In this document: positions 1-11,829 of the stretch, piece after piece
How the letters are laid out: every line of letters starts with the position of its first letter
Position numbering within the stretch: the stretch's first letter is position 1
Source of the DNA: Branchinecta lynchi
Lineage: Eukaryota > Arthropoda > Branchiopoda > Anostraca > Branchinectidae
Reading direction: 5' to 3'
Length of the DNA stretch: 64,000 bases
NCBI GenBank assembly: GCA_023053575.1
Contig: JAKZAP010000021.1
Coordinates: 13,640,212 to 13,704,211 of the forward strand
Translations under genes and position numbers: made by a program
The notes under the pieces: generated by a model
Databases searched by the model: none
Told to the model about the DNA's origin: nothing
What the model saw: the letters and a program-made list of their open reading frames with translations, nothing else

Positions 1-62
1 TTTCCCGTGTAAATTTTGTTGTTCATCACCATTATTCACAATTACTTTCGATTTGTTTCCGT

Positions 63-1415
63 ATGAAAGTAGAACAAAAACATGTACCTCCAGTGTCTGT
101 CGCAGATATTGTTAACTCGATAAAGCGGCTGAAATCCTCTTCGGTTGATATTGATGGGATTAGTGTTTGGCATCTGCATAAAGATTCCCCCGATTTGATT
201 AATCATTTGCAGTTACTTTGTCAAATGTGTTTATGTTCGTCACTTGTACCTGACAGTTTTCTTTGTGGGACTGTAACTTCGGTGTTAAAAAGAGGGAAAG
301 ATCCAAATAAATGTGATTCTTACCGGCCAATTACTGTTGCCTGTAATATCAGTAAAGTTTTTGAGTATATACTACTCCCGTCTGTCATTGATCATGTAAA
401 TTATGATGCCAATCAATTTGGTTTTAAAAAGGGAATTGGATGCCAGCATGCACACAGGGCGCTTGCTGTTCTCCTCAAAGACGTGCATACCAAAGGCCAG
501 TCATTACATATTTGTGCTTTGGACATTTCTAAAGCGTTTGACACCATTGTTCATTCACAAGCTCTGCTGTCACTGTATCAGCTTGGTATAAACATTTCAG
601 TTATATCTGTGCTACGTTTCTGGTATTCTAATTCGTATGTGAGACTGAAATCTAACGGTCATATTTTCGGGAATATTCCAGTGAAGTGCGGGGTCAGACA
701 AGGAGGTGTCCTTTCGCCGTACATATTTAATGCTTGTATCGCAAGTGTTCTGACCAAGATCCCATCGAGTTGTTTTTTCGGGTTTAGTGAACTTTCATAT
801 CTAGCATATGCTGATGACCTCCTTCTGATTAGCCGTTCAAAAAGCTCACTTGAGCGAAACGTTCGTCTGGTTGGATCTCTGTTTAAAGATATTGGCCTTG
901 CTTTAAATATTGCTAAGTGTGAATATTTGTCTTTCAATAATGATCAATGTGCCAGTTCTCTGAATTGCGGGAGTTTCGCTATACCCAGAGTAAAGATGTT
1001 TAAGTGGCTGGGTATATCTGTTTGTGATTCGCTTGCTAGTATCCGGAGGAAGTTTTTATCTGATACTAAAGATAAATTAAGAATCGGGTACGCAAAAATC
1101 GTTGCTAATCGTGGTCGTTTCAGCAGACGTGGACTGGCTAAACTTTATTCTAGTTTTTGCGACCATGCCGTTTTGTCTGCGTCTGGTTTATATCCTATAT
1201 TTACAAAGACTGATCTTAAGCAAATGAGGGTGGATTATTTTCGATATTGCAAATTCCTTTTGTATTTACCCAGATCGGTCCGAAATAGACGCCTTGTTAA
1301 TCGTTACGGAGCTAGCGACATCTTATGTTCGCTGGAAAATCTGCAGACCAATATTGGTGCTGACGCGTGTTTCCGCCTAGGTGCGCACCACGGCCTCATC
1401 CGGCTTTTTCATTGA
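63..1415 (+). CDS. LINE reverse transcriptase, 5'-truncated ORF2
   Basis: A 450-codon open frame without its endonuclease part. It has the RT palm motifs in order: ALDISKAFD (152-160), RQGGVLSP (212-219) and YADD (249-252, the catalytic aspartates). The C-terminal region ends HGLIRLFH and matches LINE tails at 28.5 kb and 38.1 kb (both - strand), so this is a repeated family. The Met is just the first in-frame ATG; the real ORF would start upstream. The palm motifs are intact, so decay is mild apart from the truncation. The clade is probably CR1/L2/Jockey-like, unresolved. Confidence 0.85.
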   Translation: MKVEQKHVPPVSVADIVNSIKRLKSSSVDIDGISVWHLHKDSPDLINHLQLLCQMCLCSSLVPDSFLCGTVTSVLKRGKDPNKCDSYRPITVACNISKVFEYILLPSVIDHVNYDANQFGFKKGIGCQHAHRALAVLLKDVHTKGQSLHICALDISKAFDTIVHSQALLSLYQLGINISVISVLRFWYSNSYVRLKSNGHIFGNIPVKCGVRQGGVLSPYIFNACIASVLTKIPSSCFFGFSELSYLAYADDLLLISRSKSSLERNVRLVGSLFKDIGLALNIAKCEYLSFNNDQCASSLNCGSFAIPRVKMFKWLGISVCDSLASIRRKFLSDTKDKLRIGYAKIVANRGRFSRRGLAKLYSSFCDHAVLSASGLYPIFTKTDLKQMRVDYFRYCKFLLYLPRSVRNRRLVNRYGASDILCSLENLQTNIGADACFRLGAHHGLIRLFH

Positions 1416-1505
1416 GTGCTTTTTTGTTGTTGTGTGTGATATGTTGTACTATCTTTATTTCTTTTCTTTTCTTTCATTACTCCACTATCTTAAATCTGTA
1501 CAGTG
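1416..1505 (+). mobile_element. 3' end of the first LINE
   Basis: An AT-rich tail after the stop, ending near AAATAAATATTAT. Sequence of a different LINE (an endonuclease-like reading frame) starts directly after it, so the two remnants are juxtaposed with the exact junction uncertain. Confidence 0.5.
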
Positions 1506-2935
1506 GGTCACAAATAAATATTATATTAAAGGGAGGAAGAGTAGCAATCCTAGTCAAGAAAAAACTGAAGCATACCCCAATCCCAACTAAAGTCTGGCCA
1601 GAGGACAATGATGCAGTTGGGGTAAAGACAGAAATAAAAAAAAAACAGAGACCACTAGCAGTATATTCCTATTATAATCCTAATGGAAATACCAACATAG
1701 AAGAAACAGTAAAGGAAATAATGACATTAGAATTATCGGATGCTCTTGTTCTCACACCTAAACATTTGAGTACTTATATATGCCCAAGAAATGGCATACC
1801 ATCAACAACAGACCTCGAAATAGGAAGCAGTAAATTGTCTGACAATATTGTTATTGAAACAATAGGAGAATGTTTTACTGACCATTTCGCGGTGCTAGCT
1901 ACCCTTGATGAAATGCAAAAAGAGTCAGAAGCACAAAACCGAAGATTCATGACGAAGAAGGCCAACTGGAAGGTCTTTGACAACTTCCTGAATCAATATT
2001 CATATGATGAGTTCGAGTCCATCCAAGATACAGAAAACACTTAAACAAAATCATCCTAGAAGGTGCGAAAGCTGTAATTCCCGTATCAGGCCAACAAGTC
2101 GCAGAAACAAAGCCATCAGCAAAGACACAGAAACCCTGGTGGACCCCTGAGTGCAAACAAGCCGTAGATACGAAGAAGAAAGCACAGGAAAAAACACAGC
2201 AAACATCCATCAGTAGAAACACTTACAGAGATGAGAAAGGAAGAAGCAAGAGCTAAGAGAATAATAGCCGAAGCCAAAAAAGAGTCATGGGGCAACTTTT
2301 CTCGTTCTCTCGAGCCGAACCAATCGTCAGGAAAGATCCATGATTACATCTGCAGGATGAACGGAAAACCAGCTAAAAAGAACGTCAAGTCTAAGACATT
2401 AAAGTATACGGAAGAGAACTAAAGGACGACCGAAGAAAGACAGAAGTTTTCGCAGACCTCTTTCAACACACAGACAACCACCTGGCCCAAACACCATATA
2501 ATACTCAAAGAAATGAAGAAGAAAGACCATGAACAGAGTTACCTCACTCCAATGAACTCGCAGCACCATTCTCCATGGAAGAACTTGAGGACGCCATTAA
2601 CGGCATAAACACAAAGTCTACCGCCGGAATTAACGAGATTGAGAATGAGTGGACAACAAAAACTCCAGAAATATATCGCTTCCAAGCCCTTAAAGTCTTC
2701 AACTCAGCATGGAATAAAGTCCTCTTCCCATCAGTGCGGAAAATCTCTACAATAAAGCCATCCGAAGCCACGAAAACCATCAACTGACCCAAAATCATTC
2801 AGACCAATATCTCTCCTCCCATGTATTTGAAAAACTTTTGAAAGAATGATTTACAGAAGACTGGAATGGTACATAGAAACAAACCTCATCATACAACCAG
2901 AGCAAACTGGTTTCAGAAAGAGGCATAGTACCATA

Positions 2936-3244
2936 GAGCGTGTTCCTTCCACCCTACTTACCGTAGTTACTACGCATGACGTCACGAGTTCTGGCTTTTT
3001 GCCGTCAAGGCTGGAACGATTTTTCTATTTTCCAGCAGGATTTCACGCCAGGGGTGAATCCGACCTATCACGTTACAGAGATGCGTAGTTACTACGCTTA
3101 CTACGCCCCCGAGCATGGTAAGCAAATAGTAACTATTAGTTACTATTCCGACAAGGTTGGAACGTTCAGCGTAGTAACTATTCGTGAGGATGGAACGGAA
3201 ATAGTAACTAATAGTAACTATTGTTAGAAGGGTGGAACACGCTC
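2936..3244 (+). mobile_element. MITE, GAGCGTGTTCC family, copy 1
   Basis: 309 bp with terminal inverted repeats GAGCGTGTTCC...GGAACACGCTC, flanked by ATA on both sides (2933-2935 and 3245-3247), a probable 3-bp target duplication. It splits the LINE coding frame between HSTIE and DNIIRPEN. The interior is rich in TAGTTACTA/TAGTAACTA motifs and contains TGACGTCA-like half sites. No coding capacity. Confidence 0.8.
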
Positions 3245-4544
3245 ATAGATAACATAATTAGACCAGAAAATTTTCTTAGAACAAGCCTTGAAGAAGGAAA
3301 AATGCAATTGTTATCCTCTTCGACTTCGAAGGAGCATATAACAACATGTCTCATTCACTCCTGGTCAAAAAGATGAGAAAAATTGGATTCCCCGTGACAT
3401 TTTCTAAGTCCTTGGAAAATTACCTGAAGGATCGAAAATTTTATGTGAAGATAGGAAAAGAATCATCAATAGAGAGAGAAATAACAAAAGGACTCCCACA
3501 AGGAGCCGTCTGAAGCACACTGCTATTCCTGACCTTCATCTCCGACTTCAACCTGAAAGATAAACAAGGATTAAAGGGTATGTTCGCCGACGATCTCCTC
3601 TCCTGCCGCAAGGGGGATGACTTGACCTCTGTGTCAAAGTTGGCACAGAAATCACTGGACAGCATCAACGAATATTCAGCAATGACCAGAATTCCACTTT
3701 CAGCTGGGAAGACCGAAGTCATCGTCTTCCACAGGAAGAGAAAGTTTACCAACCCGGAAATCAAACTGAATGGAATTACCTTAGAAGTGGCAACAACAGG
3801 AAAAATCCTCGGAATGACATTCGACCAGAAGCTGACATGGCTAGTGGCTACAACAAATACTGGAAGTAAAAGCGAAAGTGATGAGGAGAATCTCCATAAC
3901 GAAGCGCATGGAAGGAACCACATGGGGATTTATTCCCCAATCCATGATGAAATTCTACAAGTTATACATTCGAGGCAAAACGGAATATGGTGATGATGAT
4001 TATATTAATGCACTTAAGAAGGGAAAAATAGTGCAGTATAGACAAATAAAAGGAAAAAATACGCTGAGCTTTCAATAATGTAGTAATGCACAAGATCAAA
4101 AATACAAATTTAAAAAAAAAAGAATAGGGACTAATTGGGTCTAAAAAATCTTCTTCCTAGATGGAGTGCAATATGCGATATGGGATACAGGTGTATGGAA
4201 CCTGCTCTATGAACCTCCTCAGAATACTAGAGACCGTAAAAAATATAGCAATCCGAAACGCATATAGCCTCCACTCCCCCACCCCGGTAGATACCATTCG
4301 AAAAATAGCTGGAGTGAGTAAAATGGAAGACAGAGTATAAATACTTGTCGTAAAGTATTACTAAAAAATACAGTGTTACGGGGCAAACCATATTGTATAT
4401 TCATCAGTCTTGACGTCTAGAACTACCCCAACCAACAAAAAACAAAGCTCTCTCCAAACTTTCCAGTCCCAGGTAGTAGTATTCAACCATGGACTAATAA
4501 CCGCTTTGTGACAAGTCGGTATGGGATTATCGATTGTGATGAAG

Positions 4545-4725
4545 CGATCATAGCCCAGATCGCCAGATACAACTCTGATATTGTTGCTCACCGTTGGGCA
4601 ACTATTTTGAGGTGATAGTTTTGATTATCGACCCTGATGAATCGATCATAGCCCAGATCGCCAGATACAACTCTGATATTGTTGCTCATCCTTGGGCAAC
4701 TATTTTGAGGCGATAGTTTTGTCTT
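4545..4725. repeat. two-copy tandem duplication (~87 bp)
   Basis: A block containing GATCATAGCCCAGATCGCC and TTGTTGCTCA..TTGGGCAACT occurs twice in direct orientation, from about 4546 and about 4633. It lies between the RT and RNase H parts of the second LINE. Confidence 0.7.
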
Positions 4726-4845
4726 TTGTATTTAGATATCCATTTTGTTCTTTGTTTTTCTTGTGCTAGTGTATTCTCTTGTAGTGCTTTTTCGTTTTCT
4801 TTTCATCTTATAGTCCATCTGTTTTCATCTGATGGGAAATAAATA

Positions 4846-4916
4846 TATACATACATACATACATAAATACACACATACATACATACATGCATACATACCT
4901 ACATACATACATACAT
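4846..4916. repeat. (CATA)n microsatellite
   Basis: An imperfect run of CATA/TACA units, probably a LINE tail remnant or a slippage product inside the second LINE. Confidence 0.9.
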
Positions 4917-5849
4917 AGTAGATTGGAACGAAGACCTGAAAAAAGAAAATTGACCCAACCCACCATCGCCTCCCTGGACAATGAACACCAGCGATGTCGA
5001 ACTAGACCTGATCCCCTTCAAGAAGGACGAGATGACAACCCAGACTACAATCCAGTATTTCCTCTCACGAAATTACAAGGCCTACGAAAATCATCTTGAG
5101 ATTTATACTGATGGCTATGTAAAAGGCAGCAGCTGCATACATCCCAGCATACAATCTAATAATACAACAGAGACCTCCTGACAATTCTTCGGTACTGACA
5201 GCAGAGACGAAAGCCATACTTATGGCCTTGAAGGTCACTACCCAGAAACCACCCCCCACCAAAAAGATTGTTGTATTTCGTGACTCGCGGATGATCCATC
5301 AAGCGGGAAACGGGAGACAGTGACACAACAGAACTGAGAGAAGTAATGAGGGAACTACAGGAACAAGGAATAACCATCCGATTTCAACATGTCCCTAGTC
5401 ACAACAGGGTCGCTGAAAAATATGCACAACAGGCTCTTGACAAAATTACACCAACCAACAATAGACCGGTAGCGTTCCGGGATGTCTTACTAAACAGATT
5501 CAAGAAGAAGGCAACAGCTCCACACCCCGCACTGACATCCCCTTTAAGATCAAGATACGCGAGCACAACCTTCTTCAGGCTGAAGAGCCAAGCAGTCCTA
5601 CTCAACAGAAAATTGTTCAGACGCAAGCAGAGTATCACCCCTCTATGCCTCTACAACACACTCTGTTTGGCTGCAGGCAATTACAAGGAAAAAGGAGGAT
5701 CATGCTAGCAACCTTCAGACGATTCCAACTAAAACCAGAAGTAGCCACAATAGGCCACACCCACAAGATGCCGAAGAAAAAAGAAACAGAGGTTTTCACC
5801 AAAATCCTGGAAATACTGGCACCCCTGGACATTACAATATAAACGAGAA

Positions 5850-7085
5850 CTTCAACCAATAGTCAACCAACCACAGAAAGAAAAAGTCTAAGAGTGTCAG
5901 TGGATCCCAATGACTATATTGTAGATGAAGAAGAAGTAGCCAATGGGATAAGAGTATTTTGAACAAGAAATCAGAACTTACAGTAAGAAGATCTGCCGTG
6001 ACAGAAATATGTCTCAGCTCAAGCAGTGTTACCAGAGGCCTTTTTATGCAACACAATTGTGGGCCACACACTTCTGGGTGTTTGGCGCTCTAACATGAAT
6101 GTGTGCCACACAGTCGAGCCACGAGTTGAAACTCGCGGAAACGCCGTTTTGTCTATTTTTTGGCAAAACTTTCAAATATCTAAAAATAGAAATAAAATTC
6201 ATCTAAAATCTCAATAAATAGAACTCCAGGCTTATTTCCTTACCATTATGTGCAAAATGGATCCTCAGTTTTAAGTCTATATGCTTAAAAAGTAGTTAAC
6301 TTTATTGTTTAGACACTATTTTGCTGCTTTACTTGAATTCCCACCAGAATCGAGCCACAAAATCAACAATCACCTCATCAGTTGTTTGTCGAATTTGAGC
6401 CACAAAGCGATCCACGAAAACCTTGTTGGTCGCGGAAACACAGTTGTGGGCCGCACAAAACACCACGGAAACACTCTTTTCGAGCCACAATCGACCCACA
6501 AACAGTTTGAGGGAGCACAGAAAACGCCTCAGATGGTGCACATTTGTACCATTTGGGCACTTTTTCGAAGTGGCTGCACTTTAAATTTGTCAAGTGTGTG
6601 CGTTGTGCCATATTTGCAAATTTCACTAAATCTCTGCACATATTGGCCGCTTTTTGCTATCAAAGTGAAAAACAGATCTGGATTTGTACTTCGTCATTAT
6701 ATTTTCAGAGCTCCAGGGTTGCAGGGATACCAAATCTGTATTGAATGTTAAAGAAATTCATTCAAGAACAGTGAGTAATTGGCATGCAGGTTCTGATTGT
6801 GATCTCGATCTCTACTGCTTCATATCTTGTATGCTAGCGAGTAACCAAAACATGAGTGCTACAACATTTGGCGCTGAAGGCACATATTTGCTGCTCTTGC
6901 TGCGCAATCTTTTGTCAAGCATCTGGCAACACTGAGCTCAAGTATTGGAGTTGTTATTGTATTTTTACTAATCTGGGAATACTATCAAGACAGGTCAGAA
7001 GGAAAAATATTGGGAAAAAAGAAGACAAGTAGATCTTTCTTTCAAGATATTTTTATAATTTTTTGGACATCTGTGAAGTGTCACA
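5850..7085. other. non-coding stretch with a repeated GAGCCACAA/GGAAAC motif
   Basis: No supported gene. Between 6110 and 6500 there are several copies of GAGCCAC(A/G)A and CGCGGAAAC(A/G)C, suggesting an old diverged repeat. ORFs here are short and lack family features. Confidence 0.4.
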
Positions 7086-7089
7086 GGGA

Positions 7090-7458
7090 GGTGTCAGCAG
7101 CCAAAATGTTTGGGGGCGGGCAAGGCATTTACCGACTGGCTGGCAATTTTTACCAACTGTTTTCAAGAAGAAAACAACAGTTCTGAGAAAAACAACTGAT
7201 TTTTAGCAGAGGCGTTACTAGCCAAAATGTCTGGGGGGGGGGGGGGCAAGGCATTTACCGACTGGCTGGTAATTTTTACCAACTGTTTTTGCAGAAAAAC
7301 AAATCTTTTCCCGAAAAAAAAAAACAGTTTTAAAAAGAAATAGACTGATTTTCACAAAAAAAGACTGTTTTCATGAAAAGTTGCAGCTCAGTTATGTTTT
7401 ACAGATTGGCCTACAACATTGGGTCGGCATCCCCCACCCCCCAGTTGTTACGCCCCTG
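7090..7458. mobile_element. degenerate hAT-like non-autonomous element
   Basis: A core copy from CAGAGGCGTTACTAG (7207) to GTTACGCCCCTG (7458) has inverted ends, a G-run and many AAACTGTTTT blocks. A partial duplicate of its left end lies at 7090-7200. The flanking 8-mers match only partly. Same family as 9368-9959. Confidence 0.5.
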
Positions 7459-7890
7459 ATTTCCGAAAGATCAAATGAAAAAAAATCAACTGTTTTAAAG
7501 GACACCTGGATGAAGAGTACCAAGTATCATCCCTATCTGTCTGACGTTCATTAACATTGCCTGCAGAAAACCCAATCCAAGTACGAAATACCGTTTCCAA
7601 GCTATGATTTTTGCTCCATTTTGCATCTGTCCTTATTTCAGTACCGAGCAATTTTAGAAATGAACAAATGTCTCCAATCAGCCCTTCTTCTGGAATATTT
7701 TTTAACCAGATAAGCCCAAACATATATCTAGAAGAAATTCCAATACGATCCGGCCAGCGCTGTACAAGATTTGAATGAATTGCGCTTTTGTCTTGGAGTC
7801 TGCATGTGCAAACCTCCGGAAACAATCATCCCTATTTTGAAAACGTCACGCTCAGGAGAAGGATGCTTTCCGTGTCCATGTCTGTAAATG
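7448..7890 (-). pseudogene. unrecognised ORF remnant
   Basis: The - strand has a 125-codon frame (7448-7825) whose translation looks protein-like (LVQRWPDRIGISSRYMFGLI, WIGFSAGNVNE). Stops just upstream are followed by more plausible coding (ENAFTDMDTES near 7890). This suggests a decayed gene or transposon ORF of unknown identity. No conserved motif was recognised. Confidence 0.3.
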
Positions 7891-8199
7891 CATTCTCCAT
7901 GGTGTGTTCAAGTATGGTTTCATTGTTCAGGTGTCCTTTAATGAAAATTGCGGACTTGACGCCCCTGCACTGGGATATTCAAAGACAAAGTTTGAGAAAT
8001 TTATTACTAGATCGAAAACATGATGGAAATACCCAGGAAATACCAAGTGATCCTGTATTAAGCTTTCAAAAAATATTTTGTTTGCCCTTAAACCCCTTCC
8101 CCACCTTAAAATATAAACGACGCCGAAAATCCTCACATCAAATTTGTACAAAATATCTGCTGAATCAAAATGATGCAGTGCTCAATTGAATCAAAATAT

Positions 8200-9365
8200 G
8201 CAGTGTGGAATATATGCTGATGAAACAACAGTTGGATGAATTTAAAAACTCGATAAAGAGTGGGAACTAATAAACCAATAAACCATAATAAATAATGTAA
8301 TGTAAAAAAACCTTTAAATCACCCAGCTTGGAAATGTGGGCACAGAAGATTTGATAAAACGGTCATCTCGGCAGCATCTTGGTGATGCCCCTGCCCTAAC
8401 ATCTCTGCCACTAACAATTATTTTTTGCATTCTAGAAGTCATATAAGCACTGAAAGAGATACTACCTACCCTTATAGTTCTTATTCTTAGGCTAGGCTAG
8501 CTTAGAAGAAATTTCAAATTTCTCTTGCTTTATTTACATATGGTGATGATGTGGATGAACTGTAAGTTTGTCAGCGTTGCCTTGAGCTCAGCTCATGGAA
8601 GTTTCAAGATTCCCGATAGTCTGGGGTCCACTGAACCGAAAGTCTTCTCCTTCTAAAAGTGGAGGGTCTTACTGGGGCAACACCTCTAGAGATCACAAGA
8701 CCCCGCGTACGTTCTGTTACTCACGAAAGTTACCGGGATACAGCTTTTTGGTATATCGTACATGCTTTTCTAACCTCTTACACTCTAACTATTCTGCGGT
8801 TGCGGTTTGTGCCGTTATATCCGCGGTCCAACTTTTGACCAATCAAAAGCAAGCAGATGTAAACAAACATTCAAACATTTCAGAAGCAGCGTTGCCGCCT
8901 GTCGCAGAAATCTGCGGTTAATGACGGTTTTCACTTCTTCGACAGAGCAAGCCAAAATTCTACGACCGGTTCCTTGCAAGTAAATATAAAAAGTAAGCAA
9001 AAAATCTTTTGCGGCCAAAAGTCACATGTTCCAGACAAGAAAAAGTGGCAATAGTGTTTACAAACCAAGAATTCAAAGATATTTCACCTGAGAATTGGAG
9101 GATATTAAGAAGAATAAACAGGTAAAAATCATTCAAGCAGAGCTGCAATGTGGTTGTTCTTGAGTGTGGGTTAAGGCCTTTTAGGTAGTAGAAAGCTCCA
9201 CTTGCTTATAGGCCCAGATTAAACAGCAAATAAGTTGGACTGTCGAGAATTTAAGATTATTCGTGGTATGTATTGTTTTTTTTGTGAATGTTACAGAACT
9301 GTTAGTCAGTCCATTATAAAAGCCTCAATTTTGGAGGCCGGAGGCTATGCTAAGTTACTGTCACT
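8200..9365. other. unassigned intergenic stretch
   Basis: Mostly AT-rich sequence. 8590-8930 is more GC/CpG-rich, and ACAG|GTAAAA at about 9120 is a weak donor that could belong to a non-coding exon spliced to the acceptor near 10417. Nothing firm is seen. Confidence 0.25.
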
Positions 9366-9367
9366 GT

Positions 9368-9959
9368 CAGAGGCGTTACTAGCTTAAATGTTTGTTCGGG
9401 GGGGGGGGCAAGGTATTTACTGACTGTTGTTGCAGAAAGAAGAACTGTTTTCAAGAACAAAAATGACAGCTTTGAAAAATAATTGACTGATTTAAAAAAA
9501 TGACTGTTTTGACAAAAAATCAACTGATTTTCAGGAAAAATAACTGTTTTCATGAACAAAAAAAAACTGTTTTGACGGAAAACTGCAGTGCTTCACGCCA
9601 ACTCAGTTATTTTTTAAAGACTGGCCCGACACATTTGGAGGATATTTGATGGTGCCAAATGGATACGTCAGCTGAATTTTTTTGGAGCTATATTTCAGCC
9701 CTTCTTGGCAAGGGTCCTGTTCAGGCTCAAAACCGCTCAAGTTGGAAAATGAACTTGTGGGAAGGGTTCCTTTTTCCAACTTGAGCGGTTTTGAGCCTGA
9801 AGAGGCCCTTGCCAAGAACGGCCGAAGTATAGCTCCAAGAAAATTCAGCTGACGTATCCATTTTGCACCATCAAATATGATTCGCAGTCAGCTTGGGCTG
9901 AAGGAATATTTACATTTGGAAGGGTCGCCCCCCCCCCCCCCACAGTTGTGACGCCCCTG
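9368..9959. mobile_element. hAT-like non-autonomous element with internal foldback
   Basis: Ends are CAGAGGCGTTACTAG and GTTGTGACGCCCCTG, imperfect inverted repeats with the CAGGGGCG-type terminus common in hAT elements. Flanks GTCACTGT and TTTACTGT agree at 6 of 8 positions, a plausible decayed 8-bp target duplication. The right half contains a large inverted repeat with hammerhead-like motifs. Confidence 0.55.
9642..9880. repeat. foldback with paired hammerhead-like motifs
   Basis: About 100-bp arms face each other around 9745-9765. The right arm on the + strand reads CTGAAGA, then CCCTTGCC..GGCC, then GAAG, then AGCTGACGTATCC. The left arm is its complement on the - strand. It is the same sequence family as motifs near 34.9, 37.5, 44.0, 54.7 and 56.7-57.1 kb. 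Confidence 0.65.
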
Positions 9960-10417
9960 TTTACTGTACATACTGTACGGATGTCTGACGCTTGTCGGCC
10001 ATGCCACATGGCTATTTCCAATTTTTGTTATGATAACTTAACTAATTTGAACAGCTAAAAAGGCTGAGAAGCTCAGTAGCAAAGTCGGGTTACAGTAAAT
10101 CAGTAGCTTAGTGAATAACCTAGATGCTGTGAGTCTCAGACTAGTCAGTCAGAATAAAGTTTACTTGCAAAAATCTCCATTATTATAAAAGGCTAACCAT
10201 GTTGAGTCCCTAATATGTGTTTGTATTGTTTATTTTCTTTTTCTTATGAGATATTTTATGGTCTTTGTTTGCCACTAGTTAGCCAAGCTAAAAATCAACA
10301 AATTTTATTGTATTATATTTGTTTTAACAACTGTAAATTCCTCTGTAATTGCAAGGTTTGTTAATACTATCATATCTAAGTACCTATGGTGTTGTAACAT
10401 ATTTTATTCTTTACAGG

Positions 10418-11808
10418 AAATTGAATGGATCAACTGACCAAGAAGCAGGTCCGGATTGCGAATAGCCTAAAGAAAGAGGAGAAATCTGACTTCTTATTTT
10501 GTCCAAACACGGATATTCTTCCTTTATCAGAGGCTTGAGTCCTGGACAAGCTCAGTGATACATTGAAGACAGGAAGAGACAGGCACTATAGGCCTCTGAT
10601 GACTACAATGGCAGGTGCTGCTATTGCCAGCACCTAAATCTTTGGTGGCATGCAGTGAGAAGGCCAAATATCATGAAAAGTTTATCAAGGGGTTTCTCAA
10701 TCTTTAATCAGTGGAAGAAAAGATTGGAGATGGTTACGGTTTGCCAAAAATGGATGCTGTTTGCCAACAGCCCATAAAAGAGAAAACTGATCGACTTTTC
10801 TATGTGTATTTGTGCCAAACAACTGACATCGCTCCTTGGTCACAGGCTAAAGTGTTAGACAAGCTAAGTGATTTGCTGCAAAAAAGCTCATGACTGCAAT
10901 GTCAAAACCTGTTTTCTGTGATTGTGTGTTGCATGAAACTTGTAGGAAAAAGTTTTTTTCCACTTCTGAGTCCTCAGTCTTGTTAGCTGATGGGACTTCT
11001 GACACTGTGCAACTTGGACATCAACACCAACTCCTAGTCCCATGGTCCTACAGTTAAGGTCTCAAAGTGTTGACTTTTCATATACTGACACTTCCCTCTT
11101 TTACCTGAAAAAAGAATGTAAAGAGAGGCCAGAGTCTCAACTTCGCAGAGTTTCTGAAGCGTCAAGGAGCGTTAACATAGTAATTGAACATACTTATGCA
11201 CTAACTGAGCGAGATATTCTTCTTGCTTCTGGATGCAGGGGTCGTGATCTTGTTGCAGAGAAGGCCAGGTATCTCGATAAATGCTTGAGGAACTTGTGAT
11301 GGAAATTGAACCAGAGTGTAAATGATGGTAGTGTGTACAAGACATCACAAATCAGAGAAAACTTTTCTGTCCTTTTAAAGCAGAGTGACAGCCATACTAT
11401 GAAACGGCTGAAGAATTGCCTAAAAATGATCTCCGTATACATCTTTTGCCACGCAAAATGAGCCCATGTGGCTGTCACCCACCGACAGATCATTTTTTTT
11501 TTGCACTGGCTGCGTGCATTTTTGCAATTTTCCGTGTAGACGCAGGCTCACGACCCAATACCTGTCTCTTTGAACCCACTGGACTATGGATGGGCCGATG
11601 AGATACGTGGGGGAGCAAAAGCAGTGGCAACTGATGGGCCATATTTTTCCAGACAGTGTGGTCGGTGTTTTTTGTGCCTGCAAGAAATCTTGCAGCAAAA
11701 ATGCTCATGTGCTGTAACCAAGGGATCTCGTGATTTACTATGCGCATCCGGGGGGAAATGTGTCAATGTCATTGTAATAGACGAGGAAGAAGAGGATTTC
11801 GAAGCCTA
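10418..11808 (+). pseudogene. broken ORF region with cysteine-rich end
   Basis: A good acceptor (TTCTTTACAG) at 10417 is followed by ATG at 10425 opening MDQLTKKQVRIANSLKKEEK, which meets TGA after 37 codons. Downstream, protein-like segments alternate between frames (10711-10893, 11042-11299, 11570-11808). The last has a Cys cluster (CGRCFLC; C.CKKSC in another frame; GGKCVNVIV) resembling the Cys-rich CXC/CRC pattern, then an acidic end (DEEEEDFEA). It is best read as a frameshifted retro-copy or transposon ORF; identity unknown. Confidence 0.35.
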
Positions 11809-11829
11809 ACTCATCTGTGATTAAATATG

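Larger units (their letters stand above)
1505..5845 (+). mobile_element. degenerate LINE with endonuclease, RT and RNase H parts
   Basis: Collinear + strand fragments in changing frames. 1600-2040 is the end of an APE-type endonuclease with DHFAVLATL. 2231-2420 is a linker (ESWGNFSRSL). 2575-2930 is the N-terminal RT (FEKLL, QTGFRKRHST). 3300-3600 is the RT core with FADDLLS at 3580-3603. 5090-5450 is an RNase H domain: LEIYTDG, then a segment with TAETKA and VFRDSR, then FQHVPSHNRVAEKYAQ. EN-RT-RNase H order is typical of the I/Jockey group. It is broken by frameshifts, by a MITE at 2936-3244 and by a microsatellite at about 4846-4916. It is inactive. Confidence 0.75.

Noticed and set aside
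4846..4916. CRISPR-like or telomere-like array
   Set aside because: It is a simple CATA microsatellite; no spacers and no telomeric unit.
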